Shown here: positions 12,499 through 12,917 of the stretch, piece after piece
Layout: the number at the start of each line of letters is the position of its first letter
Position numbering within the stretch: the stretch's first letter is position 1
Source: Candidatus Bipolaricaulota bacterium
GTDB taxonomy: Bacteria > Bipolaricaulota > Bipolaricaulia > Bipolaricaulales > Bipolaricaulaceae
Reading direction: 5' to 3'
Assembly (NCBI GenBank): GCA_021129895.1
Contig: JAJOKL010000013.1
Coordinates: forward strand, 1 to 12,917
DNA: 12,917 bases
Program-made: the position numbers and the translations under genes
The notes under the pieces: model-generated
Seen by the model: only the letters and a program-made list of their open reading frames with translations
Databases searched by the model: none
What the model was told of the DNA's origin: nothing

Positions 12499-12917
12499 AT
12501 GCGCCGGGCTTTGATAGTTGCCGCTCTGGCAGTTGGGATAGCGGTCGGTGGAGTTGCCATCCCACCCTATCCCTCCCCGGCGATCGAGGCGGTGGTGACC
12601 TATGTGGTGGACGGGGACACCATCGAGGTACTGATCAGGAGCCTTCCCAGTCCGGCCCCCGCCGGCTTGCAGGCAGGGCGAACGGTGCGGGTGCGGTACA
12701 TCGGGGTGGACGCCCCCGAGGTGGCCGACGCCAACGGGATAAACGCCACCGACCTCAATGCGGCCCTGGTGCAGAACAAGACCGTCTACCTGGAACTGGA
12801 CGAAACCCTGTACGACGACTACGACCGGCTCCTGGCCTACGTGTATCTGGATCCGGACGGGTACCTGATGGTGAACCTGATGCTGGTGGCCACGGAGATC
12901 ATCCGGGCCAGGTTCGA
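12499..12917 (+). CDS. Secreted staphylococcal-nuclease-like protein, 3' end outside window
   Basis: 139 residues are present and the frame is still open at the window end. MRRALIVAALAVGIAVGGVA is a signal peptide, so export is predicted. The SNase fold follows: VVDGDTIEVL (Asp38, Asp40, Thr41), RYIGVDAPE (Arg66, Asp71, Glu74) and DYDRLLAYVYLD (Arg110). All five residues corresponding to the catalytic and Ca2+-binding set are kept. The usual GYGR before the second arginine is DYDR. An extra loop of about 12 residues (SLPSPAPAGLQAG, 48-60) lies between the first two motifs, and ANGINATDLNAALVQNKTVY replaces the typical helix start. It is distant from the other nuclease-like gene at 7541-8395, so the two are not a recent duplication. 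ATG 12499 is fixed by AAGGAGGTG. Confidence 0.88.
   Translation, partial: MRRALIVAALAVGIAVGGVAIPPYPSPAIEAVVTYVVDGDTIEVLIRSLPSPAPAGLQAGRTVRVRYIGVDAPEVADANGINATDLNAALVQNKTVYLELDETLYDDYDRLLAYVYLDPDGYLMVNLMLVATEIIRARF

Noticed and set aside
1..12917. CRISPR array, insertion sequence, integrase, or phage gene
   Set aside because: None seen. The only repeats are the two tRNA-spacer heptad hairpins and the 18-bp duplication, and no transposase or integrase motifs occur in any frame read.

Overview
The window reads as a high-GC bacterial chromosome; sampled 60-base lines run from about 33% to 68% GC, with most coding lines near two thirds. It is packed with short or overlapping gene junctions. The tRNAs, sigma70-like promoter hexamers, strong Shine-Dalgarno sequences and Sec signal peptides are all bacterial. 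Neither solute-binding nor nuclease proteins carry a lipobox. I cannot name the genus. The arginine- and glutamate-rich proteins and the start codons lying directly after -10 boxes would suit a deep-branching or thermophilic lineage, but that is inference.

Left part (1-2822, minus strand): an overlapping three-gene operon encodes a YtcJ-type amidohydrolase, a short frameshifted GT4-like glycosyltransferase and Fpg/MutM, which runs off the window. Divergent from it (2849-4391, plus strand) are a Sua5-type threonylcarbamoyl-AMP synthase and a PfpI/DJ-1 protein.

Middle (4394-7535): five minus-strand tRNA genes (transcribed Pro-CGG, Gly-TCC, Arg-TCT, His-GTG, Arg-TCG) lie downstream of an HtrA/DegP serine protease. 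The last three tRNAs abut with no spacer bases. The two remaining spacers are about 75 bp each and hold 7-bp-periodic inverted repeats of unrelated sequence. Divergent from htrA is a PP-loop ATPase of the tRNA-thiolation type, followed by tRNA-Pro(GGG) with its own promoter.

Right part (7541-11748, minus strand): a probable transcription unit in the order MalG-like permease, solute-binding protein, MalF-like permease, secreted staphylococcal-nuclease-like protein. No ATPase subunit is present, so a shared ATPase is presumably supplied from elsewhere. Divergent from this unit are a type II thymidine kinase and a second secreted nuclease-like gene cut by the window end. Uptake permeases, two secreted nucleases and thymidine kinase together raise the possibility of nucleic-acid scavenging. 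That is a hypothesis: the solute-binding family more often handles sugars or glycerol-phosphates.

The most unusual features are not protein families. They are the heptad-phased hairpins in the tRNA operon, the zero-spacer tRNA triplet, -10 boxes placed exactly 9 nt before start codons at several divergent promoters (suggesting leaderless mRNAs), a one-base frameshift at an eight-base homopolymer in the glycosyltransferase, and an extra-cytoplasmic insertion in the MalG-like permease that contains an in-frame duplicated 18-bp block.
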